This document shows positions 46,862 to 57,970 of a DNA stretch of 64,000 nucleotides, one piece after another. The notes under the pieces were generated by a model. That model had not been told where the DNA came from, made no database searches, and saw only the letters and a list, made by a program, of their open reading frames with translations. The DNA comes from Paracamarosporium sp. OC-R06-R3. Lineage: Eukaryota > Ascomycota > Dothideomycetes > Pleosporales > Didymosphaeriaceae. The stretch spans positions 178,658 to 242,657 of the forward strand of contig JACVRA010000101.1 in NCBI GenBank assembly GCA_019828545.1, in the 5' to 3' direction. Every line of letters begins with the position of its first letter. The first letter of the stretch is position 1. Both the position numbers and the translations under genes were made by a program.

Positions 46862-48410
46862 TGTGAGGGTATCAACACACTGGATGTGTTGTGGTTTATT
46901 GCATTCGGCTTCTTGGTTTACTTTGATCTGAGCGTTGTTCTTGCGATGGACGGCAGTCCGTCAATCAAGCATTTTATTTCACCAGAATAGGTGCAAACGT
47001 GATCCGTGATAAGCTAACCACCTCATTCTAAGTATCTGTGTATGGTCATTGGGTATTACTTATTCGCTAATGTGGTAACGTGGGCTTTTATGGACATAAG
47101 CCTGTAAATCATGCGTATTTTCCGCTCCGCTCTCTTTCGCCAATTTGTGGTATTCTCATACTCTGTGGCTCAAGAGCGGCAAGCAAGATTGCAAGGGTAC
47201 CAACAGTACTAACATCAACCCACGACACTCAGAAAGTACTCCACCAGAATCTGGCCCCCAAATTGATGCACGGATAGCATGGGTTGGAAGTCATCACGTG
47301 CGCAGACAGCTCTCGCAACACATGCACAATATTGTCTTTCGGCCTCTGCGTTCAATGTATGAGACGATCATCTAAGTAAATGTTCAGCCATCCGAAGACT
47401 TCGTAATGCCGCCTTATTAGGGAGCCTGTCCACTGAAAGAAATTCTGGGGACTAGATTTTGTCGCCGCATTTAACCACAGACTATCTTGAATAGTTAACA
47501 TTGAGATAGCCTCCCCGAACAACAGAGGCTTTTAACATCACTCCGGAGAATCAGTCTTGATCGACCGGTCTCCAGTGACTAAGAATTTCGCACTCCGAAC
47601 AAAGACTGTCGAACCTTCTTTCGACCTAGCGCCTAACGTGCCCATACACCAATACCCAACGTCAAATCGTAACAATTTATCCTTCGCTTACAAGTGCTTC
47701 TTAACCACAATGGGTTCATTCACGTTGATTAGGGCTCACCGCACGCATGGCACTAACAACGCTGCAATTGATACTTTTCTGGAAATTACCGAACAAGGCA
47801 AGTCCATCCCATCGGCCAACTTGCCCCTTGTAAGTCTTCTGACCTCGCATAGCGTAAGCAATTTGAGATGATTATTTGCATTTCTATTTCTTTCGAAAAC
47901 TATTCGATAGATTGAATGGATGACATAGAAACAACGGCAATTGCGAATGCGAGTCGGCCCTATCATGCGTTGTAGACGCACGATGACCACAGCGCACAGG
48001 ATCAGCGGCCCATTCGCAGCACGCCAGCACATACCCGTAAAACCCGCACTCCACATCTGTGCATACTCAACAACAACTGCAATCGCTACTGGAGGTCTCG
48101 TCTTCCGAGTGCATTTCCGACTGGAGAAGCACCTCCTTTCGATATTGTTCGGATGATTATGACGACATGCGGGGTGCGGCGCTGGAGAAGAGAAATGCAG
48201 GGGCTGTGTGGGATAGGGCGTGGGGTTGGAAAGAGATATAGTCGCGTGCGAAGTCGGTTGAAGATGGCAAGAAATAGCACTTAGGATTTCAACTACATTT
48301 TGAGAAATATGGCTGCTCGATACGCTGCACAACCGCATCGTAAGCCATGCTCGACTATGCAAGTGTCGATTCAGACACTTAGTGGTCACTGAAACTGAAA
48401 GCGCATAGAT
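46862..48410. other. Intergenic with unassigned short frames
   Basis: 1.5 kb. Near 47.94-48.24 kb two overlapping plus-strand frames look mildly protein-like; one ends CSDDYDDMRGAALEKRN.. at 48241 but lacks a start in frame. They could be a small spliced gene; support is too thin to call. Confidence 0.35.
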
Positions 48411-48996
48411 ATGGACGACTATGGAGGCAGACATTACCCTCCTCAACCTGATGCTCCGCCTCCATCAACCGGACGGCCACGTCGTTCCCGACACGAAGGT
48501 ACTCAAGATAGAGAAGGTAGCCCGTCTTCCTACCAGGCACCTTGCCTTCACTCATACTTACAACACCTTAGGCCGTCGCCCCCGTGCACAAACCTACCGT
48601 CCACCACCTCCTCCATCTTCCTCCTCCTCCTCGGCTAGCCCGCCACCCCGTCGCCACCCTCCTAGGCGATCTCCCCGCAACCATGACCGATCAGCCCCTC
48701 AGGAAGACTACTACGCCCCTCGTCGTCGCCATAGAGAAGAAGACTACTTCTCCGACGACCGACACAATCGACGTCATCCGCCGAGGGATCGCCATCGAGA
48801 CCGCGATGCTCCAAGGAAGAGGGAGCCCGACGAAACACCACGGCCAGCACGGCCCGGCCCAGAGAGAAAAGAAAGCAAGTGGCAGAAGGAAGGCAAGAAG
48901 TTGTTCAACGAGTACGCCGTACCTGCGATCAAGGCAGAGGGAACGAAGTACATCAGCAAGCAGATTGGAAACATGCTCGCGAAGGGAATTTCATGA
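48411..48996 (+). CDS. Pro/Arg/Ser-rich low-complexity protein, 170 aa
   Basis: Exons 48411-48498 and 48572-48996 (73-nt intron ending CTTAG) joined in frame. The N-terminal 130 residues are disordered: MDDYGGRHYPPQPDAPPP, a Pro/Ser run, then Arg/His/Asp-rich DRHRDRD-like repeats. The C-terminus is an ordered amphipathic segment (KLFNEYAVPAIKAEGTKYIS, then KQIGNMLAKG). This arrangement occurs in small fungal proteins of unknown function. A longer frame from 48421 with no intron would change the N-terminus, but the spliced form gives a more consistent low-complexity protein. No signal peptide or membrane segment. Confidence 0.6.
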
Positions 48997-49111
48997 TTGT
49001 GTAGACTAAGGCGTCAGATTGAATGGGGTGTCGTTGTACGATATGTGTTTCGGTTTGTCTGAGTGTTTCCTATACAGTATGATTATGGTGTTATGGTACG
49101 GCTACTGGTCT

Positions 49112-49156
<45 letters not shown>

Positions 49157-49953
49157 GTATTACTCATCAAAGTTGGTAGCATTGCATTCCCGAAATCAGA
49201 TTTGCATGCCCGTTCTTTTTCCGTCTTCTATCTTTCTGCACACGCTAACCCCACCACCTACCATCCTCACATACCTTCATCTTACCCTCATAGAGATCCT
49301 ACATCTATCCACCGCACGCTACCACGGCGCGTCAACCTTTTCTCTCTCGCTGTCTCCCTCTTCCATCACCACTTTCCTTCCTCGGCCCTACACCGTCCGC
49401 AAGCATCTCAGTCATATGGGCAGATGTCTGACTTTGAGATAGGAATCATTATTGCAGTTTCGATGTAATCATGGAGTTTAGTTTACTTTGAAGCGGAGTT
49501 ACAACCGAGAGGGTGATAGTACGCCTATACAAGCGTACCAAAAACAGCCATGAAAGCTGCTAGCAATGCCCATCAGACACGTCAGATAATTCCAACATAA
49601 CAGTATAGCCCTCAACATACCTGAATAGTAAGATTTCTAGTAGATGATACTTTCGCACGTGGGACTGCACAAAAGCAGGGCAATACTTTCGTTGAAATCA
49701 TATTCCGTTCCGTTCCCTTCTCATTCATCTATGGACTCTATCATAAACAATCCAATCCAATTCATTGCCAGTCATTGCCAGCCATAGCTCGCATCGAAAG
49801 AAAAAGGGACGCATCATACCCCGGCGATGATCCGAAAAAGAACCAACCCAACCCAGCACTCCCACTCCAATCAATGCTTTTACTTTACTTGCTTTGCACC
49901 GAACCATCTATCGCTACTTTTGCTGCTTGCATGCTTACACCTAAATGGTGTTT
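48997..49953. other. Convergent intergenic region with microsatellite
   Basis: About 950 bp between convergent 3' ends (48996 plus-strand gene, SSE1 stop at 49954). A frame of 149 codons at 49019-49468 runs through the TC repeat and a TC-rich flank and is a composition effect. Confidence 0.5.
49119..49154. repeat. (TC)18 microsatellite
   Basis: 36 bp of uninterrupted TC dinucleotides in a pyrimidine-rich intergenic flank. Confidence 0.97.
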
Positions 49954-52430
49954 CTACGACGACGGCTCCTCGACCTCATCCGGCTTCTGCGTTTCCGCAT
50001 CCGTCATCTCCGCGTCCTTCTGCTCGGGCGCCTCCGCCTGCTTCTTGGCCTCCTCCTCGCGCTTCTTGCGCTCGATGTCGGCTTGCTTGGCGGCGGCGGC
50101 CTCCTCCTGCTTCTTGCGCACTACGGCTTGCTCCTCTTGGATCTTGTCGTTGTAGCGCTGGATGATGGGGCCGGCGATTGAGCGGATGTCTTCGGACTTG
50201 GACACGTACTGTGCCTTTGTTGCGTCCTCGCCCTCGTCGTACAGCCAATCCTATGAAAAGGTTAGCACGGTCAAAATGGTATTGTCGAGAGAGATGCTTA
50301 CCTCTGTTGCCTCGAGCTTGGCGTTTAGTCTAGACTTCTCGTCGTCACTGGCGAACTCTGCGTAGACGTCGAGAATCTTGTCCTTGAGCTCGTAGATGAA
50401 CGACTCCAGGTCGTTCTTCTGGTGCTCGGTGTCGGCAACAAGCTTGTCCTCCATGATCATCTGGTTCTCCTTCTCCGTCGCCTGGTCCTTGCTCGCCTGG
50501 TCCAGCGCGGCGGTGCCTGCTGACAGAGGAAGATCGCCCTTGCGCTGCTGCTTCTTAACCTTGCGCATCTTCGGGGGCTCCTTGGGCTCCTTGGAATCAA
50601 CATCCATTGCCTGTGGATCGTTTGTTAGCCCCTTCTCAACAGGCAAAGAAACAGAAGCTCGCGATACAATATGTGCATTCGATTTGCGTCGTTTCACAGC
50701 GCGCTCTTCAGAAGCGTTATCGAATTGCTGCTCGTTATGCGGAACGACATAAGAAGATGAGGAACTGGAAATACGTACGTCACCCTCCTTCTTCTCTTCC
50801 GGAATGGGCTCTTCAACCTCAGTCTCCTCCACGTAGTACCCGGATTCGACGTTGAGAATACCGTGTACGTTGAGACGCGCCTTCAGCTTGCAGATCATGA
50901 AGTCGCCCTTGGGGTCTTCTTGGACACCCTTTACGGAGAAACGGCCGATCCAGGGGTTGGTCTTTCCAGGAAGCTGTTCTGGTTTCGCGTACTTGGCCTC
51001 CAGATCGAAGGGGTGCTTGCGGTAGAAAGTGAGGATCTTGGTAGAAGGCATAACGTTACCCTTGTTGAAGACAGTCAAGCTGGTGTCCTCGTCGGGGATA
51101 TCCTCAGACTTTTCCCAGGTGAACTCGATCGGATAGCTGACCATGTCGTGTACGGAGAAGTCGCGGACGCGGAAAACGGGAGAAAGGATGGCACAGCTGA
51201 AAGCGCAGCCACGAGCGACAGCCTCGTCCTGGTTCAGGGTGAAGGACAGGGTCTTGCCGAAGAAATCCTGGATACGGGACTTGAGCGCAGGAACACGTGT
51301 GCAGCCACCGATCATCTCAATGGCGTCAATGTCTTCGGGCTTGAGCTTGGCCTCGGCCAGAGCCTGTTCGATGGGGGCGGTAGCGCGGTCAAGCAGGGGC
51401 TTGATGAGCTCCTCAAGCTCGTCGCGCTTGAGCATACCGCGGACATCGACATCGTTCATGACGGACTCGATGTTCAACGGAGCGGCCGTGTTGGCGGAAA
51501 GAATCTTCTTCAGCTTCTCAACACCAGCCTGTACACGGAACTTGGCCTTTGCGTTCTCGAAGATGTCAATCTTGTACTTTTCCTTGAACTCCTTGCCGAA
51601 GTGCTCGACGAGGGCCTGGTCGATGTAGCGACCACCAAAGTGGCGGTCCCAGGCAGTCGACTTGACGGTCAACTCGCCTTTCTTGAACTCAACGATGGAG
51701 GCAGTGTAGTTGCTGTGTCCAATGTTGACGAAGGCTACCCTCTTGGGCTTCTCTTCGGGCGCGGGAAGGTCGGTCTTTGTGATACCCCAGCCGAGGGCAG
51801 AGGCGGTGGTGTCGTTGATCAGGCGCAGGGTCTTGAGGCCGGCGATTTCAGACGCGTCGATCAGAGCTCTCCGCTGGGCATCGGTGTACCACGCGGGCAC
51901 GCTGATGACAACGTCGGCGACGGGAAGCTTGAGCTCTGCGGAAGCGGTCTGCTTGATCTTGGTGAGGTACATGGCGGTGATCTGGGTGGCGGTGAACTTC
52001 TCCTTCTTGCCCAGGTATGTGACCTCGGCGCCGACCTGGCCATTAAGGTCGATCAAGGGCGCCGAGACAAAGTTCTTCTCAACCTCGACATCGGGGTCGT
52101 TGAGGGAGCGGCCGGCGAGGCGTGTGAAGGAGGAGACGGTGTTCTTGAGGTTGGAGACCTCCTGGTTCTTTGCGGCCTCGCCGATGTACCTGCTCTTGGG
52201 GCCGAAGCCTACGAGTGACCTGTGAAGGGTGTGAGTCTGAGTTTTCTGGCGGCGGTGAGAGGACCTACGGTGTAGCGCGGTTGGAGACTTCATTTGTGAT
52301 CTGGGGCAGCAGTTAGCAGGCATACAGCAGGCAGTTTGCAGGTGTGTATACGTACGACGTCGACACCGCGATTCCGCGCAACAGCAATAACGGTGTTCAG
52401 CGTCCCCAGGTCAACACCCACGACAGACAT
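49954..52430 (-). CDS. SSE1: Hsp110-type chaperone / Hsp70 nucleotide exchange factor
   Basis: Cytosolic Hsp110: nucleotide exchange factor for Hsp70 and holdase. Exons 52430-52356, 52300-52269 (32 nt), 52219-50779, 50610-50302 and 50250-49954 (717 aa, close to yeast Sse1). N-terminal ATPase domain: MSVVGVDLGTLNTVIAVARN, EVSNRATPSLVGFG, FVNIGHSNYTASIVEFKKG and EMIGGCTRVPAL. The HFGGRYID and Hsp110-specific loops distinguish it from ordinary Hsp70. The substrate-like domain has the acidic insertion EETEVEEPIPEEKKEGD. It ends in a Glu/Ala/Lys coil and EVEEPSS. The third intron (50778-50611, 168 nt) has no in-frame stop and a length divisible by three. A heat-shock element lies upstream. Divergent from the CENP-L-like gene. 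Confidence 0.95.
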
Positions 52431-52594
52431 GTTTGTGCAAATCCGATGTGGCGGGGTACTAGGCGAGGTTACGGGTCGAAGCGCGTGCGGTTCGGGGTAT
52501 CGTGGAGGCACAGAGTGTCGTGGAAGAGAAATGCAAGCTTTGTACAGACTTTGAGCGCGTACTGGGGCTGCTGGGTCCGCTGGGCTGAGAGACG

Positions 52595-52624
52595 CAGAAG
52601 CTTCTCGAGCATTCGTTGAAATTC
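52595..52624. promoter_or_regulatory. Heat-shock element in the SSE1 promoter
   Basis: Alternating inverted nGAAn/nTTCn units: aGAAg cTTCt cGAgc aTTCg, followed by tGAAa and TTC. At least three are perfect and phased at 5 bp, the arrangement bound by HSF trimers. It lies about 170 bp upstream of the SSE1 start, in the 430-bp region shared with the divergent gene at 52861. Confidence 0.7.
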
Positions 52625-52860
52625 TATGCACGCCAACAAGACTGCCTCTAGTGGGGTGGGCACGGGCCACCAGAAGGCAGAAGGCCGCAACACCACAAAA
52701 ACACGGCCCGCCTGCGTCATGGCGAGCCCACGGCAGACACGGCCAGCCTTGTCGCCAGCCCTAACGCCCGCCCGGCCGCCCTGCGCTCCATGCGCCCCTG
52801 ATGACCCGCCCCGCCTAGCCACGCGCCCGACGCCTGCGTCCCGACTCTCTGCCTCCAGCC

Positions 52861-54030
52861 ATGGCCGACATCCCCCCGTACCCGCTCTACGCCAGGAGCT
52901 ACCTGCTCTACCGCCTCTCCCCCCTGCACAATGGCGACGCCCCGCCGCTGGACGAGCGAGCATCGAACACGCACGCAAAGCGGCTGAGGGAGCAGCTCAA
53001 GGGCGACAATGTGCGGGGGGTCGAGGTCGACTTCGCAGGCACCGAGGACGCGCTGCCAAACCTGGGCCCTCTCGACGAGTGTTCCTGGCATGTGATCGGC
53101 GACGAAGACGCGTGGATCGACCGCCATCGCCAGCTTGTAGATCCGGACGCCTCACAGCTGGCTGCCGTCGTTGCTGCTGAGCACGCGCGGGGCATCCACG
53201 TCAACCTCGAGTACGAGAAGAACTCATACAATGCGCTGCTGCTGCGGGACCCCCAAGTCACAGCCTCGCCCGAAGGCTTCACGTCGCTCCCGCTGTTGCT
53301 GGTCAAGATGCCCTCGGCGATCCGGGACATCTTCCTCAACTACATCAGAACCACCTTCGATGCCCACGTCGCCCCGCTCAGACTGTCTTCGGCCTTCGTC
53401 ACATCCAGCCTCGAGACCTACTTCCGTCGCCTGTCCGCCAGCACCTCCACCCAGTCCATACAAGATGTCATCAGGCAGCTGTCTGTCCAGTTGTCGTTTC
53501 CAAATGCCACCGCGCTGCTCAGACACCTAGACGTGACCATAGCAGGGCGAGACGTCCCCGGCTTCTTAAGCCGCGGGAAACTCATCCGAGACGCGAAAGG
53601 CAGACCCTTCACGGCTGCATTGGCCGCCTACATGAGGAAGCATCTCGCGCTGGACATCTTCCACCCCAAGGTCCAGGTCTCGCGAGTATCATGCGCCAGT
53701 TTTGTCCTTGGCACCGACCGGCTCAAGCTCATGGCACCCGACATTTCCGATGCATCAATTGCAGACAGCGATGTCCCCGAAGCAAGCGCTGGAGAGCTAG
53801 CTGTCCAGGAATTTTACGCGTCCCTGGTCAAAGAAGCTACCGGGACTGGCAAATTCCTACCCGAGGACCTCAGTACGAACAGGAGATCGTCTACCCCATC
53901 CTCTGCGGAGAGCACGGCCGCGGCCCGGCGGAAACGTGCAGTGAGCAACGTGACTGCTGGGTCGCGTCATACGAAGCGATCAAAGGCAAGAGAGAAAGAG
54001 AACGGAGATGAAGAGATGGTGGATGCATGA
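52861..54030 (+). CDS. Probable kinetochore subunit CENP-L/Fta1-like
   Basis: An intronless frame of 389 codons. The start LYARSYLLYRLSPLHNGD, then AKRLREQLKGDNVRGVEVDF, fits what I remember of the N-terminal part of fungal Fta1/CENP-L (Sim4/CCAN inner-kinetochore complex). The middle has VKMPSAIRDIFLNYIRTTFD and the C-terminal half ITIAGRDVPGFL-like beta-rich sequence, also as in that family. The last 60 residues are basic and Ser-rich with possible nuclear signals (RRKRAV, KRSKAREK), consistent with a nuclear protein. Without alignment the assignment is moderate; that the gene is real is nearly certain. It shares its promoter region with SSE1. Confidence 0.62.
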   Translation: MADIPPYPLYARSYLLYRLSPLHNGDAPPLDERASNTHAKRLREQLKGDNVRGVEVDFAGTEDALPNLGPLDECSWHVIGDEDAWIDRHRQLVDPDASQLAAVVAAEHARGIHVNLEYEKNSYNALLLRDPQVTASPEGFTSLPLLLVKMPSAIRDIFLNYIRTTFDAHVAPLRLSSAFVTSSLETYFRRLSASTSTQSIQDVIRQLSVQLSFPNATALLRHLDVTIAGRDVPGFLSRGKLIRDAKGRPFTAALAAYMRKHLALDIFHPKVQVSRVSCASFVLGTDRLKLMAPDISDASIADSDVPEASAGELAVQEFYASLVKEATGTGKFLPEDLSTNRRSSTPSSAESTAAARRKRAVSNVTAGSRHTKRSKAREKENGDEEMVDA

Positions 54031-55173
54031 GCAAGACGCAGTCGATCGTCGAACTCATGTCAAATACCAGTGCCTCGCAGGCGCATCGAACCTGTCCGCA
54101 TTGCTTTGATTCACCGCTTACGTTATATACCCCGATTACAATTCAATTCAATCAGATCCAATTAATCAACTCTCCTCCTTTGTGACCCAAGCACCGCACT
54201 CCCACCCACAAATTCTTGTCGTCCCTGTCTGAAAAAGTTCACCCCTAACAATCTCTTCCATGCTCTCTAGACGAATAAGACACGCTCATGTGACACATAC
54301 TTTCTATCCGTACATCCATCACAGACCACACCCCTCTTTCGTTCTCCCTTCCTCTAGCCAACACTCACATTTCCCACCCGTTGTTCTTGCTCATCTCGTA
54401 TTAGTTTCTTTCTATCGTGAATAACCTGTCCAGCATAGAAATGCATGGGTGTCTAACTGACGCGTTCACTTACTCGCCATCCTCCTGTACTATGTAACAG
54501 GCTACTGAGAGTTTAGAATTAATATAAATTGTGATTTTAGTGAAGTGCGAGTCGAGGTAGATGGAGAGTGTGAGGGCTGGAAAAGGGTTTTGTATTTGCT
54601 GTGTTGTGCGTATTCTTAGGTTTCATCGATGTGGTGTAGGCTGGGAATTGGTGAATTGGTTGACTTGGGTGTATCTTGGAAGCAGCGAGTATGCGGAAAC
54701 TTGGGTCACTTCCATGGGGATGCGAATGACCTTTGATTAACGTGGGTGTCTTTGTGAATTGGGATGTGGCTGGCTTTTTGATGTGACGAGAGGATGGAGT
54801 GGCGTCGGTTATGGTCTCATACGGACTGTGAGTGCAAAGCATCGAAATAATGTAAGAGACCCAGACAGTCTATCAACGCAGCACAATACTGTGAACTATA
54901 TATTTAGGTTTAAAGGACGGAAAGCTGCGCGATCGACGAAGGGAGCTTGAACGGAACACGGCGACGGTGCAAGGGCGACAGTTGGCCGAAAAAGTGGGGA
55001 CTCCGCACACGACTATCGACATCTACATGAACATCGGACAGCACTCCACACCAAAACCGCATACAAAACTCACAACCAGTTTGCATACCTTTGAAGAATT
55101 TTTGCGTTTTGATTGCCTCCACTCTGCAATAGTCTCAAACTTTTTCTCTCCCCAAACACCTCCACCAAGCAAA
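54031..55173. other. Intergenic, no gene seen
   Basis: 1.1 kb between two plus-strand genes. Frames are short and AT-rich; the final 200 bp form the promoter and leader of the kinase gene. No RNA gene recognised. Confidence 0.5.
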
Positions 55174-55955
55174 ATGGCCAAAGACATCGTCACAGACACC
55201 CTCGCAGGCACCATCCTCAATCTAGCCAAGCGCGTCGAAGCACTCCTCCTCCGGCAACAGTCCTCCGACCCACCATCCCGGATCCTCGTCGCGCTCGCAG
55301 GCGTACCCGGATCGGGCAAGTCGACAGTCTCACAAGCGCTTCTATTAGAGCTAGCTGCAAAAGGCATCAACGATGTCGCCGTCGTACCCATGGTACGCCA
55401 TTCCCTCCTTACTCTCCCATACATACAAAACCAAAACACAACTAACAGTATATCTACCAGGATGGCTTCCACCACACCAAAAAGACCCTCTCCACCTTTG
55501 CAGACCCGCAAAACGCCTTCAAACGGCGCGGCGCACCCTTCACCTTCGACGCACCCGCCTTCCTCTCTCTCGTCAAAGACATAAAAAACCTCCCCGTCAC
55601 CAGTCCACAAGAGCCCGAACAGTTTCTCTACGCGCCTAGCTTCGACCATGCGATTCAGGACCCGGTAGCGAACGGTATTCCGATATCGTCGCGCACCCGT
55701 GTGATTATTGTCGAGGGTAATTACACGCTTCTTGACGAGGATCCGTGGAGAGAGGTTGCGGCGTTGTGTCAGGAGAAGTGGTTTGTCGATGCGCCGAGGG
55801 ATGTGGTGCTGGATAGGTTGGTGCAGAGGCATCTTGTGGCGGGGATTGAGACGGACGTGGAGAAGTCTGTTGAGAGGGTAAAGGAGAACGATTTGGTGAA
55901 TGGGGATTTGATTAGGGGGTCGTTGATAAAGCCGGATGTTGTGGTGGAAAATTAG
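55174..55955 (+). CDS. P-loop kinase of the uridine kinase/panK-like (YFH7) family
   Basis: Exons 55174-55392 and 55461-55955 joined in frame (237 aa). Walker A is GVPGSGKS at residues 43-50. The second exon begins DGFHHTKKTLSTF, the substrate-site motif of uridine-kinase-like enzymes, and later has VIIVEGNYTLLDEDPW (Walker-B-like strand) and WFVDAPRDVVLDRLVQRH, the lid with its Arg. The set matches the fungal Yfh7/FrcK-type small-molecule kinases, whose substrate is uncertain. A 323-codon frame on the opposite strand is a shadow of this gene. Confidence 0.85.
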
Positions 55956-56203
55956 AGAGTAATTCGTACTAATGAAGGTTGGAACACATTTCAAGCGTGA
56001 TGTGCAGACGTGAAATTATTTTAGAACTCATGTCGTTGGCCTTGGTCAGTAAAGAGATAAGAGATGCCAAGTACCATCCAAGGAGAACGTAGCATAGAAG
56101 ACGTACAAGCTCGAGCAATAAACATATGGAAATGTAGAGTGCAATTGAATCCAGAAACTTTTGCATCATCAGATTTCATGGTATCGTCCTAGCAGGGAAA
56201 AGT

Positions 56204-57364
56204 CTATTGAACACCCTCGATCACGACCTTGAAAACTCCCTCCTTGGCTGCCTTGACCAGTTCAAACGCCTTCTCCGCCTCTTCGAACTTGAATCGGTTC
56301 GTAATCAATGATTTTACATCGACCTTGCCCGAACCTACTAGATGCACCGCATCAGGATAGCAGCCAACTGAATAGCGAATGGAGCCCTTGATAGTCAATG
56401 CGCGGATGCACGCTGTTGTAATGGGGAAGACAACGTTCTAGTGCAAACCTCCGTTAGCAAAATTCTACAAGATTTCAAAATTGCGTGCGAGACTTACCTC
56501 CTTGCCCATACCAGCCTGCACATACGTGCCGCCCTTGATCGCAACATTGATACCAGCCTGGATACACGGCTCTGCACCCGTGCACTCTAGCACTACATCC
56601 GCACCCTCTCCCAGATCAAATTCCTCCTTGATCATCTTCGCAATACGCTCCGAGTGTACGACAGGGTCGACACCTTCCTCCGCCCGCGGAGGCAAAAACG
56701 TCCCATCAGCAGCGTACTTCTTCGCAAAGTCCAATCGCGATTGCGAGATATCAACTGCAATGACCTTCTTCGCTCCTGACGCTTTGGCTACGGCTTGCGA
56801 CAGCACACCAATTGGACCTGCACCGAAGACTACTACAGTCTGGTTTGCTCGTACGTCGGCGACTTTGCAGATCTGGACGGCTACTGAGACGGGCTCTACC
56901 ATGGCAGCTTCTTCCATGTCCATGCTGTCGGGAATCTTATAGCAGTAATCACTCGCAACGGTGTAGTATTTCGCCAGTGTACCGTCCCATGGTGGAGTCG
57001 CGGCGAAGATGGTATCATTGCATAGGTTGTAGTTTCCCGCACGGCAGTAGTTGCATCGTCGGCACGGGACGCCTGGTTCGATTGCGACGCGGTCTCCGAC
57101 TTTCAAGTTCGTCACCTTGGAACCAATTTCGACGACAGTGCCAGAGCTTTCGTGACCTAAGACGATGGGGCTCTCGAGGACAAAGTCGCCGATGCGGCCG
57201 CGTTGCCAGTAGTGGACGTCGCTACCGCAGATACCGGTTTGGGCGACGTGGACACGGACTTCGTACTCGTCGCGCAGTTTTGGAACTGGTCGGTCCTCGA
57301 AGGCAACATCTTTGACGGCACGAAGGACAAATGAACGATTTATCTCGGTGGTTGTAGACGACAT
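56204..57364 (-). CDS. Zinc polyol dehydrogenase (xylitol/sorbitol dehydrogenase family)
   Basis: Oxidises a polyol to the ketose with NAD; cytosolic. Exons 57364-56498 and 56437-56204 (366 aa). Catalytic zinc ligands Cys46 (GICGSDVHYW), His71 and Glu72 (GHESSG); structural zinc Cys101, 104, 107 and 115 (CRRCNYCRAGNYNLC). Rossmann motif VVFGAGPIGVLS. The sequence HYWQRGRIGDFVLESPIVLG is close to xylitol and L-arabitol dehydrogenases. The residue after the dinucleotide loop is Asp (AVDIS), which favours NAD. The ATG at 57364 is preferred over one 45 bp upstream because it matches the usual leader. Divergent from an SDR polyol/ketose reductase, suggesting one pentose or hexitol pathway. Confidence 0.9.
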
Positions 57365-57970
57365 TGTGAAGTTGTGGATAGTCGAGCACGAGTGGAAGGA
57401 TAGTAACAATTAAGATCGAAGGGAAGCTATGTTTTTTCAAGAAAAGTGAAAAGAATCATTCGATTTACCGTCCCAGCTTTCCGGTCCATTGTAAACAAAT
57501 ATCGCGCCTCTGTATGCGCGTCCACCTCGCATCGAGGGGCGAGGGTGCCTCTAGCTAAGGGTCAACGTCACCCGTCGACCCCTCCACTAGTCGCGGGGGT
57601 GAAACCCCGCCGTGTGGACCCACAGGGCTTCCAACGCCATGTGATGGGTAGATCGTATTCTTCGGGACCGTTAAAGATTCCATTTGTAGGATTAGCCGTC
57701 CGTTTACCATTAGTACCCGGAAAGGTGGATCGCTGAACAGCAACGACAGCAGGCCAGCGCATGCAGGGCGCAGGCGTACCCACCCCGAAGCTCTCCACGT
57801 CGGTCTGAACAACTGGATCGGCATCTTTGTGAGAAATCGTGAAGTACAATGACCCCATATGCTTCCCCTAGTTTTTCAATCTCTCCTCTCAATCCTGTCG
57901 CTTCCCATTTTACTTCTGTCCATTCATCCTTCACCCTACCCTGTCTTGAACCTATTCTACGCATACCAAC
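57365..57970. promoter_or_regulatory. Divergent promoter region of the polyol dehydrogenase / SDR pair
   Basis: 606 bp between two divergent start codons. Contains an inverted pair of GCGGGG boxes (57593-57610). The SDR leader just before 57971 is pyrimidine-rich. Limits are the two ATGs. Confidence 0.5.
57593..57610. promoter_or_regulatory. Inverted pair of CreA-type (SYGGRG) boxes
   Basis: gcgggg gtgaaa ccccgc: two GCGGGG boxes in opposite orientation with a 6-bp spacer. Both fit the carbon-catabolite repressor consensus SYGGRG, and closely paired sites are the functional form in Aspergillus genes. Position: between the two sugar-metabolism genes. Confidence 0.45.

Noticed and set aside
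47736..48446. 236-codon minus-strand frame
   Set aside because: Cys/Arg/His-rich with no domain or signal, overlapping the promoter and start of the 48411 gene; likely chance.
49019..49468. 149-codon frame through the TC microsatellite
   Set aside because: Its openness comes from the Ser/Leu alternation of the TC repeat and pyrimidine-rich flank.
50863..52218. 451-codon plus-strand frame
   Set aside because: Mirror frame of SSE1; Leu/Gly/Val-rich with no domain, while the minus strand encodes a clear Hsp110.
55023..55994. 323-codon minus-strand frame
   Set aside because: It lies antisense to the P-loop kinase, whose Walker A and DGFH motifs make the plus strand the coding one.
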